Below are positions 17,185 to 26,472 of a stretch of DNA of 62,225 nucleotides, in pieces. The stretch is from Carnobacterium_A antarcticum (GTDB taxonomy: Bacteria > Bacillota > Bacilli > Lactobacillales > Carnobacteriaceae). The DNA lies in assembly GCF_042658365.1 (NCBI RefSeq), contig NZ_JBHSQC010000016.1. The stretch is one strand, 5' to 3'. The position numbers were made by a program, and so were the translations under genes. Under the pieces are notes generated by a model. That model saw nothing but the letters and a program-made list of their open reading frames with translations, was not told the DNA's origin and did not search any database. Position 1 is the stretch's first letter, and each line of letters starts with the position of its first letter.

Positions 17185-17301
17185 TATTCCGAAACGTGTA
17201 TTTTATTCTTTAAAATCTTCTTTTTGTTGAATATTAGTTAATTTTATACATTACACATGCATTATTCGGCTGTTTTCATTAGATAATGTGCTCAAAAAAA
17301 A

Positions 17302-17343
17302 TAAACCCCTTATTGTCTTTTTAAAAAAGGACGAAAGGGTTTA
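17302..17343 (-). terminator. ribF terminator
   Basis: TAAACCCTT pairs with AAGGGGTTTA, with an inner A/T stem, followed by T8 on the minus strand. It lies about 25 nt after the ribF stop. Confidence 0.8.
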
Positions 17344-17365
17344 TATTGTGACTGTTTTTATGAGT

Positions 17366-18316
17366 CTATTTTCTATTTTCTTCTAGGAAATAATCACGCG
17401 TATCTACTTCATCTTGCTCCAATTGAGCAATCAAACCTGTTAAATCATCAAATTTCAATTCATCTCTTAAGTAATGATGCCATAAAACCGTAACTTTTTC
17501 TCCATAAATATCTTGCTCAAAATCCAAAATATAGACTTCAACAGTTAATGGCCGATTAGCTTCAAACGTAATATTATGACCGATGGATGCCATACCTAAA
17601 TGCCATTGCTTGCCTACCAATATTTGAACGGCATATACGCCCACACGCGGCAGACGAACAGCCCTTGTTACTTCGATATTGGCTGTTGGAAATCCAAGTA
17701 ACCGCCCGCGTGCATCTCCATGGACTACGCGTCCAGTAGTTTCATAAATGTACCCTAACAAGTCATTCGCTTCTTCTATCTTTCCATTATCTAAACAGTG
17801 TCTAATTCGAGTAGAACTGATTTTTGATTCTTCACTAGTTTGTTTTTCAACGATAACAATTTCAAAACGGTTATGAGCATAATCGGGCAAATGCTTCATC
17901 GAAGCGACTTCTTTTTTTCCATAAGTATAGTCAAAACCCGCTACTACTACTTTTGCATGCAGTCCTACGATGTACTGATCTACAAATGATTGTGGTTTTA
18001 AAGCTGCAAATGCAGAAGTGAAATCAACTTCATATAAAATGTCTACCCCTAGTTTGGCCATCATGGCTTCTTTTTTTTCAACAGTAGACAAATACTGCAT
18101 GTCTTCCGACGCAATTTTTTTGAAGACAATTGAGGGGTGTTGATTAAAAGTCATAACAGCCAGTTTATACTTTTTTTTTGCAGCTAATTGTTTCGCTCTG
18201 CTGATGACTTCTTGATGACCTTTGTGCACGCCGTCAAAAAAGCCAAGAGCCAAGACAACCTCTTCTGTTGGAATTTGATTTTGTGTATAGGGATGGTGCA
18301 ATTTTATAATTTCCAT
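17366..18316 (-). CDS. ribF: bifunctional riboflavin kinase / FAD synthetase
   Basis: RibF phosphorylates riboflavin to FMN and adenylylates FMN to FAD. The N-terminal nucleotidyltransferase half has GFFDGVHKGHQEVI near residue 27 and SSTRIRHCLDNG near 165. The C-terminal kinase half has GDARGRLLGFPTANIEV near 198. The 316-residue length is normal. It starts 15 bp after truB, the usual truB-ribF pair at the end of the nusA-infB cluster. Confidence 0.97.
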   Translation of the reverse strand: MEIIKLHHPYTQNQIPTEEVVLALGFFDGVHKGHQEVISRAKQLAAKKKYKLAVMTFNQHPSIVFKKIASEDMQYLSTVEKKEAMMAKLGVDILYEVDFTSAFAALKPQSFVDQYIVGLHAKVVVAGFDYTYGKKEVASMKHLPDYAHNRFEIVIVEKQTSEESKISSTRIRHCLDNGKIEEANDLLGYIYETTGRVVHGDARGRLLGFPTANIEVTRAVRLPRVGVYAVQILVGKQWHLGMASIGHNITFEANRPLTVEVYILDFEQDIYGEKVTVLWHHYLRDELKFDDLTGLIAQLEQDEVDTRDYFLEENRK

Positions 18317-18331
18317 GATTGAAAAACTCCT

Positions 18332-19249
18332 CTATTGAAATGTACGTAAACCTTTGACCGGTTTTAAAAGATTTTCCTTAGTTGGGTGTTTATCATAAAT
18401 GCTCCATGCTTGATTTTGGTACATAACAGCCACTGGAAAATCGATTTGTTCTCCAAAAGCATCTAAAGGCAGCACAGCTCCATTTTTAACTTTATCCCAC
18501 AAGGGTTGATCGATGTTGACCGAAGCAAGTTCTTTCAGTCCATACTCTAATGGAAATAAGGCTTGTTGAATGGTTTGATCATCCATTTTTTCAGCAACTT
18601 GATTTAACGTCAAACAATCGCTGGCTTTAAAAGTGCCGCTTAAGACACGGGTTAAATCAGACATATGTGCTGGGTAACCGAGAGCCAAGCCCAAGTCGAC
18701 GGCTAAGGTGCGAACATAAGTCCCTTTCCCGCAATCCACCTCAAATCGCCAAGAAACTGTATGCTCTATTTCGTTTAATACAGGTTCAGTGGTTCGAACA
18801 AAACGGTTGATTGTGGCTTTTCTGCTTGGTCGATCAACGGTTTCACCAGCCCGTGCATATTCATACAACCGTTTCCCGTTCACTTTAACTGCAGAAAACA
18901 TAGGTGGAATTTGAGTAATAGAACCTTCCATGGCGGCCATTGCTTGATCAATCGCTGTTGTCAAAGGCATTTCATCCACCTGAACACGTTCTACAATATC
19001 GCCGCTGCTGTCTTCAGTTGTCGTTGAAAACCCTAAAGTAATTTCACCGATGTAGCCCTTACCAGTCTCCATCATGTATTCCACAACTTTTGTAGCATTT
19101 CCGATACAGATGGGTAAGACACCGTCTACATCTGGGTCTAAGGTTCCGGTATGACCGATTTTTTTTGTTTTTAATATTTTTCGAAGTTTAAATACGCAAT
19201 CGTGACTCGTCATGCCACGTTCTTTCCATAATGGGAGAATGCCTTCCAT
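18332..19249 (-). CDS. truB: tRNA pseudouridine(55) synthase
   Basis: TruB converts U55 of the tRNA T-loop to pseudouridine. The 305-residue protein has GHTGTLDPDVDGVLPICIGNATK near residue 37 with the catalytic Asp, then RLYEYAR near 130 and GTYVRTLAVDLG near 180. In most Bacillota truB directly follows rbfA. Here an orphan gene and a divergent degV are inserted, and truB has its own promoter (extended -10 at 19283-19288). Confidence 0.97.
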   Translation of the reverse strand: MEGILPLWKERGMTSHDCVFKLRKILKTKKIGHTGTLDPDVDGVLPICIGNATKVVEYMMETGKGYIGEITLGFSTTTEDSSGDIVERVQVDEMPLTTAIDQAMAAMEGSITQIPPMFSAVKVNGKRLYEYARAGETVDRPSRKATINRFVRTTEPVLNEIEHTVSWRFEVDCGKGTYVRTLAVDLGLALGYPAHMSDLTRVLSGTFKASDCLTLNQVAEKMDDQTIQQALFPLEYGLKELASVNIDQPLWDKVKNGAVLPLDAFGEQIDFPVAVMYQNQAWSIYDKHPTKENLLKPVKGLRTFQ

Positions 19250-19282
19250 GTAAAATCCCTACTTTCCATTTTTAACTTTACC

Positions 19283-19288
19283 AGTATA
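19283..19288 (-). promoter_or_regulatory. extended -10 promoter of truB-ribF
   Basis: TATACT preceded by TGG on the minus strand lies about 35 bp before the truB start. No strong -35 is seen. It explains expression after the insertion that separates truB from rbfA. Confidence 0.5.
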
Positions 19289-19448
19289 CCATATTTTAAA
19301 GTACCGCGAAAACTCCTAAGAGAATCTTGTGCAAAACGATGTTTCCTCCTTTATAATAAGAGGTATAAAATAATGCCTAATTTATTCTAATGAATTAAGA
19401 GTAAAAGCCCTAAACCAAGAAGGTATGGAGGAATGAGGAGGAGTCAAA

Positions 19449-20291
19449 ATGAAACCAATAAAAATTGTTACGGATTCAACCGTTCAATTATCAAAAGAAG
19501 AACAAGACAAATACAATATTACGATCGTGCCGCTTACTGCAATGGTAGAAAATGTCGTTTATTACGATAATTTAACGGTAACAAAACCAGAATTTTTGCA
19601 GAAAATGTTAAACAGCCCTGAATTGCCAAAAACATCTCAACCGGCTGTCGGAAAATTTACTGAATTGTTTAATGAACTTGGCGCGGATGGAAGTGAAGTT
19701 CTTTCAATCCACGTGGCGGGTTACTTAAGTGGAACGTATATGTCAGCCGTACAAGGTGCTAGTCTATCGACGGACAAGGTCACAGTTATCGAGAGTGGTT
19801 TTCTCGATCGGGCAATGGCCTTTCAAGTTTTGGCGGCAGCTGAGATGGCTAAAACCGGTGCCGCAATGTCCGAAATAGTATCTACTTTAGAAGAGGTAAA
19901 ATCAAAAACTACTTTATATGTCGGAATCGTTCATTTAGAAAACTTGATCAAAGGTGGCCGAATGAGTCAAACACTGGGACGTATTTCTAATTTTTTAAAC
20001 ATGAAACTGATTTTAAGCCTCACACCAGAAGAGATTACTCTTTATACAAAAAGCCGTGGAATGAAATCTTTACGCGGCAAAGTAGATGCAATTATTGAAA
20101 AAATGAAAAGTTACCCCGAAATTAAACAAATTGGCATCAGTCATGTGGGAATGTCCAGTTTTACTGAAGCCACCATCAAAGAGCTTAAAGAACAATTTCC
20201 GGATGCTGTTTTTTATGTAGCTTATGCAAGTCCAACTCTTATGACACATGCAGGAAATGAAGCTTTTGCTATTTCCTACCTAACGGATTAA
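19449..20291 (+). CDS. DegV family fatty-acid-binding protein
   Basis: DegV/FakB proteins hold a fatty acid for phosphorylation by the FakA kinase. The 280-residue protein starts with IVTDSTVQLS, has TSQPAVGKF near 60 and VAGYLSGTY near 94 (fatty-acid carboxylate site), HLENLIKGGRMSQT near 160, and ends at a typical HAGNEAFAI region. A GGAGGAG SD precedes the ATG. It is a monocistronic plus-strand gene, with -35 TTGTGC and TATAAT (19352-19357) upstream and a terminator downstream. A second degV lies at 57.3-58.2 kb. FakA is not in the window. Confidence 0.92.
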   Translation: MKPIKIVTDSTVQLSKEEQDKYNITIVPLTAMVENVVYYDNLTVTKPEFLQKMLNSPELPKTSQPAVGKFTELFNELGADGSEVLSIHVAGYLSGTYMSAVQGASLSTDKVTVIESGFLDRAMAFQVLAAAEMAKTGAAMSEIVSTLEEVKSKTTLYVGIVHLENLIKGGRMSQTLGRISNFLNMKLILSLTPEEITLYTKSRGMKSLRGKVDAIIEKMKSYPEIKQIGISHVGMSSFTEATIKELKEQFPDAVFYVAYASPTLMTHAGNEAFAISYLTD

Positions 20292-20302
20292 TTTTTTTGT
20301 AA

Positions 20303-20341
20303 AAAACGGCTGCCTTTCGAAATAGAAAGGCAACCGTTTTT
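20303..20341. terminator. bidirectional terminator between degV and the orphan gene
   Basis: Near-perfect arms (AACGGCTGCCTTTC with GAAAGGCAACCGTT) are flanked by A and T tracts. It serves the convergent degV (+) and the 20354-20950 gene (-). Confidence 0.9.
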
Positions 20342-20353
20342 ATCTTTATTACC

Positions 20354-20950
20354 TTACTTTTCAATCACAATAAACTCTTTTTCGCGCATTTCTAATAATA
20401 AAGGATTCTTTTTAACAGCTTCCCATTTAACCGTTCGTCTAAATTGTTCGCGTTCTGCTTCTTCGCCATCCCAACAACTATAAAGCTCTACTTTATTCGT
20501 ATCTTCAAAACAATTGTTTAGGATATACATCAACCCTTGTTGTTGCGTAGCATTCACTTCACGTGCATCGTCCATCATTTTAAGGTATTCCATCACATTT
20601 TCTGTTGTAAAACCATCTGGCACTTCCGAATCATTTTCAATCGGTTCCCAAACAGGAAAATCGGATGTCTGGTAAACAAATGAAGAACCAAAATGTTTCA
20701 AAATAGGTCCTGTTTGCACTTGCTCAAGAATTTCAAAAGTCCCCACAATTTCTGCTTCTTTGTCATAAAATTCAATTTGATCCATTGTAATAGTCTCATC
20801 TTGCGTTTGGTTTTGAATGTATTTCAATACCATTTCATCCGTTACTCCTGGATCTAGAGTATCACGTGCAATTAGTGCTACGGTATTTGTATTTTCTGGA
20901 GCGTGTGTTGGTAACACTTTTTCCACACCAATATAAGAATATAAAGTCAA
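20354..20950 (-). CDS. hypothetical protein, 198 aa
   Basis: I do not recognise this gene. The product is soluble and acidic, with no signal or membrane segment, and is rich in Glu, Asp and Gln. It has two parts: an alpha/beta N-terminal half (to about residue 110) and a helical C-terminal half with a possible ligand-facing NCFEDTNKVELYSCWDGEE near 148. The start is TTG at 20948-20950, eight bases after AGGAGG. It lies between rbfA and degV with its own downstream terminator, and a terminator after rbfA isolates it from truB. Confidence 0.75.
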   Translation of the reverse strand: MTLYSYIGVEKVLPTHAPENTNTVALIARDTLDPGVTDEMVLKYIQNQTQDETITMDQIEFYDKEAEIVGTFEILEQVQTGPILKHFGSSFVYQTSDFPVWEPIENDSEVPDGFTTENVMEYLKMMDDAREVNATQQQGLMYILNNCFEDTNKVELYSCWDGEEAEREQFRRTVKWEAVKKNPLLLEMREKEFIVIEK

Positions 20951-21030
20951 TTCGATTGCCTCCTAGTCATTAATGAACCCCTAAAGTATAGCAGTTTTTC
21001 TGATTTCTACCTAGTAACCTTAACAAAAAA

Positions 21031-21058
21031 AGACAAAGTGAGTAAAATCACTTTGTCT
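21031..21058 (-). terminator. rbfA terminator
   Basis: An 11-bp perfect stem (AGACAAAGTGA with TCACTTTGTCT) is followed by a T-run on the minus strand. It lies directly after rbfA and ends the rimP-to-rbfA operon. Confidence 0.9.
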
Positions 21059-21066
21059 TTTTAAGT

Positions 21067-21414
21067 CTAATCTTTATTTAAATCACGTAATAACTCATCG
21101 ATACGGCTACCGTATAAAACAGATTCATCACGTTCAAATTTTAATTCTGGGGTCTTATAAAGCGTTAAGCGTTGACCTAATTCTCTTCTAATCAAACCAG
21201 AAGCTTTGTCCAGACCTAATTGAACATTTTCAAGGTCGCTTTCTTTTTCAGATAAAATACTGTAATAAATCGTCGCTTGTTGCAAATCACCCGTGACTTT
21301 AACTTCAGTAATCGTCACATTTTCCACACGCGGGTCTTTCACACGTTTAGTCAAAATGTCATTTACTTCTTTTTGGATTTCTTGTGCAACTCGACCAACT
21401 CTAAAATTTGCCAT
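21067..21414 (-). CDS. rbfA: ribosome-binding factor A
   Basis: RbfA is a small KH-like 30S maturation and cold-shock factor that acts at the 5' end of 16S rRNA. The 115-residue protein has the family pattern RVGRVAQEIQKEVNDIL at the start, DPRVENVTITEVKVTGDLQ near 30, and LRRELGQRLTLYKTPELKF near 75. It follows infB by 86 bp and is the last gene of the nusA-infB operon. Confidence 0.96.
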   Translation of the reverse strand: MANFRVGRVAQEIQKEVNDILTKRVKDPRVENVTITEVKVTGDLQQATIYYSILSEKESDLENVQLGLDKASGLIRRELGQRLTLYKTPELKFERDESVLYGSRIDELLRDLNKD

Positions 21415-21500
21415 GATTGCCCCTCACTTTCTTTATTAAGCCCAGTTTTGCTTCTTTTTTATCAGCTATTTTGGGCACTCGTTTTTGGGAAACCTAGTGG

Positions 21501-23858
21501 TTATTTATGTTTGATTTCAACCATTTCATAAGCTTCAACGACATCGTCTACTTCAATCTCGTTATAGTCCTTAATCATAAAGCCACATTCAAAGCCTTTT
21601 TTAACTTCTTTAGCATCATCTTTAAAGCGTTTCAAGCTAGCTAATTCACCTTCAAAAATAACGATGTTATCGCGAATCAAGCGAACACTGCTGTTACGTG
21701 TGATGTGACCATCGGTTACGAACCCACCAGCAATTGTACCAACTTTTGACACTTTAAAGGTTTCACGAACAACAACTTGACCTGTAATTTGTTCTTCATA
21801 TTCTGGATCCAACATACCTTTCATTGCGGTTTCAATTTCATCAATCGCATTGTAGATGATACGGTGGAGACGAATATCAATTTTTTCTTGAGCCGCTTGG
21901 TCCTTAGCTTGAGGTGTTGGACGGACATTGAATCCAATGATAATAGCATTACTTGCGGCAGCTAGAGTAATATCACTTTCATTGATTGCCCCAACAGCTG
22001 TATGGATAATCTTAACGCGCACACCTTCAACTTCAATTTTTTGTAAACTTGAAGCTAAGGCTTCAGCTGATCCTTGTACATCTGCTTTGATAATAACATT
22101 AACTTCTTTCAATTCTCCTTCTTCTAAACTAGAGAAGAGGTTATCTAATGTTACACGATTTGTTGTAGAGCGTTGATCAGCCATTGCTTTTTGAGCACGG
22201 GATTCGCCTGCTGCACGTGCAGTTTTTTCGTCTTCAAATACCACGAATTGATCGCCTGCTTGTGGGGCGTTGTTCAAACCAGTAATTTCTACTGGAGCAG
22301 AAGGTCCAGCCGTCTTCACACGACGGCCAATTTCATTGACCATTACACGAACACGTCCGTAAGTGTTTCCGACAACGATCGGATCTCCGATACGTAAAGT
22401 CCCTTCTTGAACAAGCAATGTAGCAATAGGCCCTTTGCTTTTATCTAAACGAGCTTCGATTACTGATCCGATAGCTAATCTTGTAGGATCAGCTTTTAAA
22501 TCTTCAACTTCCGCAACTAATAAAATCATTTCTAAAAGCTCATCCAAGTTTTGACCAAATTTCGCTGAAATTTCAACAAAAATCGTGTCTCCACCCCATG
22601 ATTCAGGAACTAAACCGTACTCCGTTAGTTCTTGCATGACGCGTTCTGGATTAGCTGTTGGTTTATCAACTTTATTAACAGCGACAATAATTGGAACTTC
22701 TGCTGCTTTAGCATGGTTGATTGCTTCAACAGTTTGTGGCATCACACCATCATCTGCAGCTACAACAATAATAGTGATGTCCGTTACATCCGCACCACGT
22801 GCACGCATCGTTGTAAACGCGGCATGTCCTGGTGTATCTAAGAACGTAATCGTTTTTCCATTAGATTCAACTTGATAAGCACCGATATGTTGTGTGATTC
22901 CGCCTGCTTCTCCTAAACTAACTTTCGTGTTTCGCAATGAGTCTAGAAGTGTTGTTTTACCATGGTCAACGTGCCCCATAATCGTTACAACAGGAGGACG
23001 TGTTACTAGATTTTCTTCGATTGGTTCTTGTTCAAAGTAAACATCCAAATCAGAAACATCCACTGCAACTTTTTCTTCAGCTTCTATGCCGTATTCAGCT
23101 GCAAGCAATTCAATTGCTTCTTTGCTCAAGCTTTGGTTCAACGTAGCTACAACGCCTAAAAGGAACAGCTTTTTAATGATCTCTGCCGGTTCACGGAAAA
23201 TACGTTTAGAGATGTCTGCTACAGTCATGCCATCTGAGTAAACCAGTACATCTGGTAATTCTTTGAACTTACGTGGTACTGGTGGAGCAACTGGTTTCGT
23301 TTCGCCTTTTCTGCCTTTTCTTTTACGCTTGTTAAAACCACCGTGAGTTCCTTGTGAACCACGATAAGGTCCACGTCTGTTTCCGCCGGGGCCTGCTGCT
23401 GTCGTGCGTTGTTCTGCAGGGTTAGTCGTGCGTTTTACAACCGGTTGTTTAGCAGTTTTATCTGTGGCTGTACTTGCTGGACGACTAGTTGTTGATGCAG
23501 CTTTTTTGTTGCCAGCCGGTTTAGCGCTTTGTGTTGGCTTAGCACTGTGTGTTGGTTTAGCTGCTGGTTTAGATTTTGACGCTGGTGTTGCTTGGTTATT
23601 GGATTGATTCTTTTGATTTACTATACCCTTACCGCCTTTTTGTGTTGTATTTTTTTGTGTTTCTTCTTGTTTTTTCATAGCACTCGTATTCCTTTTCGTG
23701 TTTGCAGCAAATATATCATTTAGCTTCGCAACTTGTTTGTCTTCCATTGAAGACATGTGACTATTGTAAAGTATTCCTAATTCTTTAGCTTTTTCGATAA
23801 CTTTTTTAGTAGGAACATCGTGTTCTTTTGCATACTCGTACACACGCAAATTAGCCAT
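21501..23858 (-). CDS. infB: translation initiation factor IF-2
   Basis: IF-2 is the GTPase that brings fMet-tRNA to the 30S subunit. The 785-residue protein starts with an IF2N motif (residues 1-50), then a long basic low-complexity linker (about 65-190, Lys, Pro, Ala, Thr, with HSAKPTQSAKP repeats). A second IF2N domain follows, then the G domain with VTIMGHVDHGKTTLLDSL near 288, DTPGHAAFT and NKVDKP, and C-terminal domains ending in the fMet-tRNA-binding C2 fold. It lies 15 bp after ylxQ. Confidence 0.98.
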   Translation of the reverse strand: MANLRVYEYAKEHDVPTKKVIEKAKELGILYNSHMSSMEDKQVAKLNDIFAANTKRNTSAMKKQEETQKNTTQKGGKGIVNQKNQSNNQATPASKSKPAAKPTHSAKPTQSAKPAGNKKAASTTSRPASTATDKTAKQPVVKRTTNPAEQRTTAAGPGGNRRGPYRGSQGTHGGFNKRKRKGRKGETKPVAPPVPRKFKELPDVLVYSDGMTVADISKRIFREPAEIIKKLFLLGVVATLNQSLSKEAIELLAAEYGIEAEEKVAVDVSDLDVYFEQEPIEENLVTRPPVVTIMGHVDHGKTTLLDSLRNTKVSLGEAGGITQHIGAYQVESNGKTITFLDTPGHAAFTTMRARGADVTDITIIVVAADDGVMPQTVEAINHAKAAEVPIIVAVNKVDKPTANPERVMQELTEYGLVPESWGGDTIFVEISAKFGQNLDELLEMILLVAEVEDLKADPTRLAIGSVIEARLDKSKGPIATLLVQEGTLRIGDPIVVGNTYGRVRVMVNEIGRRVKTAGPSAPVEITGLNNAPQAGDQFVVFEDEKTARAAGESRAQKAMADQRSTTNRVTLDNLFSSLEEGELKEVNVIIKADVQGSAEALASSLQKIEVEGVRVKIIHTAVGAINESDITLAAASNAIIIGFNVRPTPQAKDQAAQEKIDIRLHRIIYNAIDEIETAMKGMLDPEYEEQITGQVVVRETFKVSKVGTIAGGFVTDGHITRNSSVRLIRDNIVIFEGELASLKRFKDDAKEVKKGFECGFMIKDYNEIEVDDVVEAYEMVEIKHK

Positions 23859-23873
23859 GTTATCACCCTTCCG

Positions 23874-24179
23874 TTAATTTAATAATAATTCCCGGAGTTT
23901 TTTTCCAAAGCCATTATCGGTCGTAGTACATATCGTGCGTTCTTTCCCAACAGCCTGACTTAATTCAGATTTTGTAAAGTGAATAGCTATCGGAATTTGA
24001 TAATGACGACATTTATCCGAGATTTTCTTTATCGTTTTTTCACTAGCATCAGAAGCAACAATGACCATCTTCGCTTGTTCTTTTCTGATTTCTTTCAAAG
24101 TTAAATCTTCTCCAGTTACTAGTTTACCAGCTTTCGTTGCCATACCCAAAAGGTTTAATGTTTTTTGGTCATTATTCAT
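23874..24179 (-). CDS. ylxQ: L7Ae-family RNA-binding protein YlxQ
   Basis: This 101-residue protein of the L7Ae/L30e fold is expected to bind kink-turn-like RNA. It contains NLLGMATKAGKLVTGEDLTLKEI and AKMVIVASDASEKT, typical of the bacterial YlxQ/RplGA group. Its ATG overlaps the ylxR stop by 4 bp (ATGA), so the two are translationally coupled. It lies in the conserved nusA-ylxR-ylxQ-infB arrangement. Confidence 0.93.
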   Translation of the reverse strand: MNNDQKTLNLLGMATKAGKLVTGEDLTLKEIRKEQAKMVIVASDASEKTIKKISDKCRHYQIPIAIHFTKSELSQAVGKERTICTTTDNGFGKKLRELLLN

Positions 24180-24460
24180 AAACTCATCCGCGCTTTCTGA
24201 TGGGTTACGTAATCCATCAATTCTTGATAAAACGCATCAGTTAAAGTTGTTTCAAAAGTCCGATCAAGAACATGTTTGTCCCATGCAAGTTGAACAACGA
24301 CGGGGTCGATAGACACATAAGCTCCGCGGCCGGGTTTTTTACCACTTGGATCAATGCTGATTTCGCCTTCTTTGTTTTTCACAATACGAATCATTTCTTT
24401 TTTAGGTTTCATTTCATTTGAAACAACACATTTGCGCATTGGCACTTTACGTTTTTGCAT
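24176..24460 (-). CDS. ylxR: YlxR family (DUF448) nucleic-acid-binding protein
   Basis: This 94-residue basic protein is of the YlxR/RnpM family, which in Bacillus has been linked to RNase P and transcription control. The signature RKCVVSNEMKPKKEMIRIV opens the protein, and GKKPGRGAYVSI sits near 42. It sits between nusA (15 bp) and ylxQ (4-bp overlap). Confidence 0.93.
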   Translation of the reverse strand: MQKRKVPMRKCVVSNEMKPKKEMIRIVKNKEGEISIDPSGKKPGRGAYVSIDPVVVQLAWDKHVLDRTFETTLTDAFYQELMDYVTHQKARMSL

Positions 24461-24475
24461 CTAACTCACCTCTTG

Positions 24476-25753
24476 TTATTCTTCGACATGATTTTCATCT
24501 TCTGCTAGTTCAATCATTTCTTCGGCTTCTTCCGAATCTAAGTTGCCTTCTTCTACATCATCATCAATTCTAAGGTCAGATTCTAAATCTTCTTGATCTT
24601 CAATTGATTCGATAACATTTTCAACATCGATTGCTTCTTCAGCACTCATTGTTTCTTCAAGACTCTCTGCATAATCTTCTGTACGTTCTAGCCCAGTTTC
24701 TTCTAAAGCTTCAAGCGAAGCTTCCATATCAGATTCTGATTTGATATCGATTTTAAATCCTGTTAATTTTGCAGCCAAACGAGCATTTTGTCCACGTTTA
24801 CCAATTGCTAAAGAGAGTTGGTAATCAGGAACTACTACTACACAGCTGCCTTCTTTTTCATTGAATGTCACGTTCACAACTTGAGCAGGGTTCAAAGCAT
24901 TCGCGATAAAAGTTGCTGGATCGGCGCTCCATTCAACAATATCCATGTTTTCACCTTTTAACTCACTTACGATTGCTTGCACACGTTGCCCTTTCGGTCC
25001 AACACACGTTCCAACTGGATCAATATTCTCATCTCTTGACATCACAGCTATTTTAGCTCGGTCACCAGCTTCACGTGCAACGGATTTGATTTCAACGATT
25101 CCATCATAAATTTCTGGAACTTCTTGTTCAAACAAACGTTTCAATAAATCAGGGTGGCTTCGGCTTACAAAAATTTGCGGGCCTTTAGATGTATTTTCAA
25201 CTTTCGTGACATACACTTTGATTCGATCATGCGGTTTGTATACTTCATTTGGTATTTGTTCTTGTTTCGATAAGACTGCTTCTATTTTACCTAAATTTAC
25301 ATAAATATAGCGATGGTCTTGGCGTTCAACAATCCCTTGCATAATGTCATTTTCGTATGTGATAAACTCATTGTAAATGATGTTTCGTTCAGCTTCACGA
25401 ACGCGTTGCATAATAACTTGTTTTGCTGTTTGTGCAGCGATTCTACCAAAGTCTTTAGGAGTTACTTCGAAACGAATCGTATCGCCTAATTCGTAAGCCT
25501 TATTAATATCCAAAGCTTCTTCCATGCTGACTTCTAAACGAGAATCAAATACCACGTCTACCACTTCTTTGACTGAATAAACATGCATGTTCCCTTTTTT
25601 CATATCAAATTCGACTTCAACGTTTTGGGCTTGACCATAATTTCGTTTATATGCTGAAACTAACGCAGCTTCTAATGCATCGATTACGATTTCTTTTGCA
25701 ATCCCTTTTTCTTGTTCTAAGGTGTCAAGAGCATTCAACATTTCTTTGCCCAT
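24476..25753 (-). CDS. nusA: transcription termination/antitermination factor NusA
   Basis: NusA binds RNA polymerase and nascent RNA to control pausing and termination. The 425-residue protein has an N-terminal RNAP-binding domain, an S1 domain near 135-200, two KH domains with DPVGTCVGPKGQRVQAI near 245 and LAIGKRGQNARLAA near 315, and a strongly acidic tail (about 350-425, nearly all Glu/Asp). The tail replaces the repeat domain of Gram-negative NusA. An AGGAGAG SD precedes the ATG at eight bases. Confidence 0.97.
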   Translation of the reverse strand: MGKEMLNALDTLEQEKGIAKEIVIDALEAALVSAYKRNYGQAQNVEVEFDMKKGNMHVYSVKEVVDVVFDSRLEVSMEEALDINKAYELGDTIRFEVTPKDFGRIAAQTAKQVIMQRVREAERNIIYNEFITYENDIMQGIVERQDHRYIYVNLGKIEAVLSKQEQIPNEVYKPHDRIKVYVTKVENTSKGPQIFVSRSHPDLLKRLFEQEVPEIYDGIVEIKSVAREAGDRAKIAVMSRDENIDPVGTCVGPKGQRVQAIVSELKGENMDIVEWSADPATFIANALNPAQVVNVTFNEKEGSCVVVVPDYQLSLAIGKRGQNARLAAKLTGFKIDIKSESDMEASLEALEETGLERTEDYAESLEETMSAEEAIDVENVIESIEDQEDLESDLRIDDDVEEGNLDSEEAEEMIELAEDENHVEE

Positions 25754-25786
25754 TTCATTTTCTCTCCTGTCCGCTTACCATTTAAT

Positions 25787-26260
25787 TTAAAATTGAATCG
25801 CTAACCTAGCTTTTGCAATTTTTGCACGATCAAATTCAATATCTTTTACACGTGTTTTGATACGTACTGTCAAAGTCAGTGTTTCGTCAGATACTTGTTT
25901 TAAGGTACCTTCATATATCTTTTCGCCATCAACGGGCTCATACAACGAAATATGAATATATTCCCCAATGGCTTGAACAAAATCTTCTTCTTTTTTCAGA
26001 GGCCTTTCAGCTCCCGGCGAAGATACTTCAAGGAAGTAAGCTTGCGGAATCGGATCTGGATTTAGTGCATCCATTTTTTCGCTGATCTTTTCACTAACTA
26101 AAGCACAATCTTCTAAATCGATTCCTGATGGTTTATCAATATACACCCGTAAAAACCAATTTTTTCCTTCTTTAACAAATTCTACGTCAACTAATTCAAA
26201 TTGAAATTCGTTGACGATGGGTTGGACAATTTCAGTAACCGTTTCAACCACACTACTCAA
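25787..26260 (-). CDS. rimP: ribosome maturation factor RimP
   Basis: RimP helps 30S assembly around the S19/S5 region. The protein is about 157 residues. VDVEFVKEGKNWFLRVYIDKP near 28-48 and SSPGAERPLKKEEDF near 88 are the family signatures. An ATG (26264-26266) lies only two bases after AGGAGG, so TTG at 26258-26260, eight bases away, is the better start. It is first in the nusA-infB operon. A strong terminator lies 40 bp upstream, leaving little room for a separate promoter. Confidence 0.94.
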   Translation of the reverse strand: MSSVVETVTEIVQPIVNEFQFELVDVEFVKEGKNWFLRVYIDKPSGIDLEDCALVSEKISEKMDALNPDPIPQAYFLEVSSPGAERPLKKEEDFVQAIGEYIHISLYEPVDGEKIYEGTLKQVSDETLTLTVRIKTRVKDIEFDRAKIAKARLAIQF

Positions 26261-26305
26261 TTTCATCGCCTCCTTTTAGATACACACATACCTGACTGCC
26301 GAAAA

Positions 26306-26329
26306 AGAGTGAGCGTCGCCGCTCACTCT
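26306..26329 (-). terminator. strong terminator between polC and rimP
   Basis: A 10-bp perfect stem (AGAGTGAGCG with CGCTCACTCT) with loop TCGC (GCGA on the minus strand) is followed by a T-run there. It lies about 145 nt after polC and only about 40 nt before rimP. Confidence 0.88.
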
Positions 26330-26472
26330 TTACAGGATATCTAAATACATTAGTAGAATAACATAAAAACCTAAGTTAAGCAACAAATCCGCTTAATTTC
26401 AAACTTTTTATCTAACCAGAAGAAGCTTTAAGGAAGCTCTTTTCGCTCATTAATTCATCTGTTATTTAACGG

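Noticed and set aside
21777..22875. Several plus-strand open frames inside infB
   Set aside because: They are antisense shadows of a highly conserved gene. Their products have no recognisable domain or SD.
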